Source of the DNA: Nitrospinota bacterium
GTDB lineage: Bacteria > Nitrospinota > Nitrospinia > UBA9942 > JAHJSF01
Length of the DNA: 7,936 bases
Direction of reading: 5' to 3'
NCBI GenBank assembly: GCA_018830405.1
Contig: JAHJSF010000131.1
Coordinates: 1-7,936, forward strand
A program made the translations under genes and the position numbers. A model generated the notes under the pieces. That model was not told where the DNA came from and ran no database searches. It saw nothing but the letters and a program-made list of their open reading frames with translations. This document shows, piece after piece, positions 4,736 through 7,936 of the stretch. The stretch's first letter is position 1. Each line of letters opens with the position of its first letter.

Positions 4736-6748
4736 GCCGAGGTTTTTTTCGACAGAGGCAATAATCCCCTTAAAGAGTGAATCTATCTCCTCTTCCGCCA
4801 GAGTCCCCTCTTCCGATTCGAAGATCAGGTTACAGGCCAGAGATTTTTTCCCTTCCCCAATCTGCTTTCCCCTATATTCATCAAAGAAGACTATCTTTTT
4901 AAGCTTTTCTCCCCCAACCTCTTTGATTGTCTTCTCTACGTCTGATGCGGTTACCTTTTCATCGAGTAGGAAGGCGATATCTCGAATGGCGGTCGGGAAT
5001 TTGGACATCGGTTTATAAACACTCTCCGCCCCAACGCCGGCTAAGAGTTTATTCAGATTCATCTCCATAGCCAGAACCGGCAACGGAAGGTCTAATTTTT
5101 TAACCAGAGTTGGGTGTATTTCTCCGAATTCAGCAATAACCTGACCACTGGCCACAATCTTGGCACACTTTCCCGGGTGGAACCTCTCCCCATTCCCACC
5201 CTCAAAGGAGTAGTCGGAGACCTTGGCCATAGAGAGTATCGATTCGGCAATCCCTTTGATATCGTAAAAATCCCTATTCTGCTTACGCCACAGGTTTTTA
5301 TCTATATAGGCGGTAAGGACAACGCTCAAAAGAGGCTCTTCGGTTATATTCCCCTCCTGGCCCGAATAGTTTCTCCCAATCTCAAAGAGGGATACCTCAT
5401 GGTTCCCCTTATTTATATTCATCCGAACATTGTTCAGGAGAGAAGGGATGAGAGAGCGGCGCATAAAGGCCATCTCTTTATTTATCGGGTTTCTAACCTC
5501 AATAGTATCTTTGGTGACTTCGTCTAACTCATCCCCAATAAAGGAATAATTTATCGCTTCTGAAAGACCAACTCCGCTCAGGAGACTGCGCAGATTATTC
5601 TCTAAACCAATCCTCTTCGGAACCTTAGGGGCAACGGTGGGTATTCTGGGGGTATCGTTGGGGATATTGTTGTAGCCGTAGAGTCTGGCCACCTCTTCAA
5701 TCAGGTCTATCTCTCTATCGATATCGGTGCAGTAGGAGGGGATAGCAACATCGAGTGAATCTTTATTAACCTTAAAGTCAAAACGGAGTTTATCCATAAT
5801 GGCCGAGATACCATCTACGCCGATACCTATACCAAGTATCGCCTTAACCTTGGCGGCTCGGATATTTATCTTTCTAAGCGGAGGATATTCTCCCTTGACC
5901 TCGGAAATACCTTTACAGATTTTTCCTCCGGCCAGGTCGGCAATCATAGCCGCTGCCCGGTCGAGCGATCTGGAAACCTGCTGAGGATCAACCCCATGCC
6001 CAAATCTGTGAGAAGAATCTGTTTTAAGCCCTATGCGGCGAGAGGTTTTTCTAATAGCAATAGATTCAAAGTAGGCGCTCTCTAATAATATATTGGTTGT
6101 GTCGTCTTCAACCTCAGACTTAAGCCCCCCCATAATTCCGGCCAGGGCCAAGCCTTTATCTCCGTTGGTAATTAGAAGGTCATCGGCGGTTAGTATTCTC
6201 TCCTTCTCGTCGAGGGTGGTAAACTTCTCCCCCTCTTTGGCAGTACGGACAACAATCTTCTTACTCCCTACCCTGTCGTAATCAAAGGCATGGAGCGGCT
6301 GCCCCTCATCTAGAAGTATAAAGTTGGCGATATCAACGACATTATTGATGGGGCGAAGACCGGCCGAGGTCAAAAGATCCGCCAACCAAGCAGGTGAAGG
6401 GGCAATCTTAACCCCACAGATCATCCGAGCTGAATATTGGGGGCAACGCTTAATATTATCAATCCCTACCGAAATATAATCGGAGATGGAATCTCCTCTT
6501 TCCGATAAGGCAACTGCCTGATCCTTCAGCTTTAGATCAAATAGGGTGGCAATCTCTCTGGCAACCCCTTTGGCACTGAGACAATCCGCCCTGTTGGGGG
6601 TAATCTCTACCTCGATAATTGGGTTAGACTCCGTTCCCTCATCGGTCAGAACAGTCTCAAGACCCGACATGGTCATCTTGGCCACCAAGTCTACGGGTGG
6701 AATGTCAAAGTCTATATATCTCTTAAGCCATTGATATGAAAGAAGCAT
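4721..6748 (-). CDS. pheT: Phenylalanyl-tRNA synthetase beta subunit, lacking the EMAP domain
   Basis: This subunit pairs with PheS in an alpha2-beta2 cytosolic enzyme that charges tRNA-Phe; it holds the editing site and the tRNA contacts. Order: B1 start LLSYQWLKRYIDFD (2-15), B3/B4 editing region (about 85-275, with NNVVDIANF and GQPLHAFD), B5 (about 290-360), the degenerate synthetase fold (about 365-565, with GLSEAINYSF), and the FDX-ACB anticodon-binding domain (about 578-675, SKFPTAIRDIAFLL to GGTLR). At 675 residues it is about 115 short of the usual 790-800. MSGLETVLTDEGTE passes almost directly to IIEVEITPNRADCLS, so the OB-fold tRNA-binding domain normally near residues 40-150 is missing without disrupting the frame. 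The normally conserved FERGVDP reads FGHGVDP (249-255). The start is ATG 6746-6748, 17 bases after pheS, with no clear ribosome binding site. Confidence 0.95.
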   Translation of the reverse strand: MLLSYQWLKRYIDFDIPPVDLVAKMTMSGLETVLTDEGTESNPIIEVEITPNRADCLSAKGVAREIATLFDLKLKDQAVALSERGDSISDYISVGIDNIKRCPQYSARMICGVKIAPSPAWLADLLTSAGLRPINNVVDIANFILLDEGQPLHAFDYDRVGSKKIVVRTAKEGEKFTTLDEKERILTADDLLITNGDKGLALAGIMGGLKSEVEDDTTNILLESAYFESIAIRKTSRRIGLKTDSSHRFGHGVDPQQVSRSLDRAAAMIADLAGGKICKGISEVKGEYPPLRKINIRAAKVKAILGIGIGVDGISAIMDKLRFDFKVNKDSLDVAIPSYCTDIDREIDLIEEVARLYGYNNIPNDTPRIPTVAPKVPKRIGLENNLRSLLSGVGLSEAINYSFIGDELDEVTKDTIEVRNPINKEMAFMRRSLIPSLLNNVRMNINKGNHEVSLFEIGRNYSGQEGNITEEPLLSVVLTAYIDKNLWRKQNRDFYDIKGIAESILSMAKVSDYSFEGGNGERFHPGKCAKIVASGQVIAEFGEIHPTLVKKLDLPLPVLAMEMNLNKLLAGVGAESVYKPMSKFPTAIRDIAFLLDEKVTASDVEKTIKEVGGEKLKKIVFFDEYRGKQIGEGKKSLACNLIFESEEGTLAEEEIDSLFKGIIASVEKNLGGTLR

Positions 6749-6756
6749 AGTTATCT

Positions 6757-6778
6757 AAATTTGGTCTAAAATTTGGTT
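6757..6778. repeat. Tandem duplication at the pheS-pheT junction
   Basis: On the minus strand the end of pheS reads ACCAAATTTTAG, and this is followed at once by ACCAAATTTAGA: two near-identical 12-base units in tandem differing by one base in the T run. The first unit contains the pheS stop; the second lies between the genes and contains no ribosome binding site. Confidence 0.55.
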
Positions 6779-7782
6779 AAAAATCTTGTATCGTTCTCAA
6801 AGAGGAGGCGGATATCGTTTATCCTATACTTAAGCATAACCAATCTCTCTATTCCGACTCCAAAAGCGAAACCGGACCAAACCTCAGGGTCGTAACCGAC
6901 CGCCTTAAAGACCTCAGGGTCAATCATCCCGGAACCGAGTACCTCGAGCCAGCCTGTGCCTGAACATACCCTACAACCTACACCTCCGCAGATGAGGCAG
7001 CTTATATCTACCTCAGCGCTAGGCTCTGTAAATGGGAAGAAGCTGGGGCGGAACCTAACCTTGGTTCCCTCTCCAAAGAATGTTTGTATAAATGTGTGTA
7101 GAACCCCTTGAAGGTGGCCAAAGGTAATATCTTTATCAACCATGAAACCTTCTACCTGATGGAACATCGGGGAATGGGTGATATCGGCATCGCAACGGTA
7201 AACCTTCCCCGGGGCGATAGACATAACCGGTGGCTGAACCTTCTCCATGGTGTGAATCTGAACCGGAGATGTGTGGGTTCTAAGAATCGTTTCTTCGGTA
7301 ATATAAAAGGTATCCTGCATATCTCTGGCCGGGTGGTCTTTGGGGATATTGAGGGCTTCAAAGTTGTAATAATCTGACTCAATCTCAGGGCCTTCTTCAA
7401 CACTAAAGCCCATACCGGTGAAGATATCGATAACCTCTTGCATTCCTCTGGTGAGGGGATGGATAGTTCCTTTAGAAGATGCCCGTCCGGGGAGGGTAAT
7501 ATCTATTCGATCTTTTTCCAGGGCGGTCTTTAGTTCGCTATCTTTAAGCTCGGCACCCTTGGCGGAAATGGCCCCTTCTATGGAAGTCTTAAGCGTGTTG
7601 GCCAGAGCCCCCATCTCTCTTCTTTCTTCGGGGGGGAGAGAACCCAGGCCGCTCAAGATTCCGGTCAACAGCCCCTTTTTACCAAGGTATTTCACCCTGA
7701 TATCATTTAGAGTAACGCTGTCCGGGGCGGATGATATATCACCGACCGAATTTATCTCAAGTTCCTTTAGCTTCTCTTTCAT
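6766..7782 (-). CDS. pheS: Phenylalanyl-tRNA synthetase alpha subunit
   Basis: This is the catalytic subunit that activates phenylalanine with ATP and transfers it to tRNA-Phe. From ATG 7780-7782 it has 338 residues, a normal length; an in-frame TTG two codons upstream is a less likely start. Residues 1-85 form the N-terminal coiled-coil tRNA-binding arm (KYLGKKGLLT is typical). Class II motif 1 lies near 125-135 (GFSVEEGPEIE). Motif 2 is FHQVEGF (207-213) to RFRPSFFPFTEPS (243-255). Motif 3 is FAFGVGIERLVMLKY (305-319). Four cysteines at 262, 265, 270 and 273 (CLICGGVGCRVC) match the Cys-rich loop common in bacterial PheS. A306, in GFAFG, corresponds to the A294 specificity position of the E. 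coli protein. pheT follows 17 bases downstream, the usual operon order. I see no T-box or Phe-rich leader peptide upstream. Confidence 0.97.
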   Translation of the reverse strand: MKEKLKELEINSVGDISSAPDSVTLNDIRVKYLGKKGLLTGILSGLGSLPPEERREMGALANTLKTSIEGAISAKGAELKDSELKTALEKDRIDITLPGRASSKGTIHPLTRGMQEVIDIFTGMGFSVEEGPEIESDYYNFEALNIPKDHPARDMQDTFYITEETILRTHTSPVQIHTMEKVQPPVMSIAPGKVYRCDADITHSPMFHQVEGFMVDKDITFGHLQGVLHTFIQTFFGEGTKVRFRPSFFPFTEPSAEVDISCLICGGVGCRVCSGTGWLEVLGSGMIDPEVFKAVGYDPEVWSGFAFGVGIERLVMLKYRINDIRLLFENDTRFLTKF

Positions 7783-7867
7783 AGTCAATTATTCTACCGC
7801 AAAGAAGACACCCGATGGGGAAATATTGGTGCTTAATTGCATAAAACTTGCTGTAGTCGACCGGCCT

Positions 7868-7916
7868 TTGACGCGCCCGGCTTTGTCGTCAATCCTCGCC
7901 ATAGGCCCTGCTATGG
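7868..7916. repeat. Paired hairpins upstream of pheS
   Basis: TTGACG (7868-7873) pairs with CGTCAA (7887-7892), and CCATAG (7899-7904) pairs perfectly with CTATGG (7911-7916) around a 6-base loop. CCGGCCTTTGACG and CCGGCTTTGTCG also form an imperfect direct repeat. The base composition is more G+C-rich than the pheS leader. This looks like the edge of another intergenic repeat continuing outside the window. No convincing pheS promoter was found between it and the start codon. Confidence 0.35.
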
Positions 7917-7936
7917 CTGTGGTTGTCTTCGTGCCA

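Noticed and set aside
4489-4761. Minus-strand open frame of 90 codons containing SFPRRRESR.
   Set aside because: It is the other strand of the same repeat and overlaps the end of pheT out of frame.
7789-7936. T-box riboswitch or phenylalanine attenuator upstream of pheS.
   Set aside because: No T-box sequence, terminator/antiterminator pair or Phe-rich leader peptide is visible.

Overview
The window looks like chromosomal housekeeping DNA from a diderm (Gram-negative-type) bacterium. A membrane-anchored PpiD/SurA-type folding factor implies an envelope with a periplasm. The base composition is moderate, with frequent ATA, AGA and AGG codons and many GGCC-rich stretches. I cannot name a phylum from this sequence.

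Layout. Bases 1-45 hold the first 15 codons of a minus-strand ORF that looks like an ISNCY-type transposase; it runs off the window. Two direct repeats at 87-123 look like the end of that element. A plus-strand pair follows: a PpiD-like peptidyl-prolyl isomerase (244-2127) and pyrF (2124-2837), overlapping by four bases. A minus-strand tRNA-Gly(CCC) with an encoded CCA end (2845-2920) faces pyrF with only 7 bp between them, and has its own clear promoter at 2935-2963. Bases 2978-3044 hold a low-complexity stretch resembling a dispersed repeat.

The accessory part is 3094-4286 on the minus strand. Two adjacent reading frames there appear to be one gene of about 397 codons, broken by a single-base frameshift in an A4 run at 4101-4104. 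The C-terminal part carries an RNxxxH HEPN ribonuclease motif, so this is a candidate defence or abortive-infection RNase. It has a good promoter, a palindrome over the -10 box and a strong ribosome binding site. Bases 4371-4640 are non-coding and made of hairpins and dispersed-repeat sequence.

The rest is the minus-strand pheS-pheT operon (7782 to 4721), encoding the two subunits of phenylalanyl-tRNA synthetase. PheT is 675 residues because the N-terminal EMAP/OB-fold tRNA-binding domain is cleanly absent. Bases 7783-7936, upstream of pheS, hold hairpins and no supported gene.

I see no CRISPR array, phage module or multi-gene defence island. The points most worth a second look are the frameshifted HEPN gene and the compact PheT.
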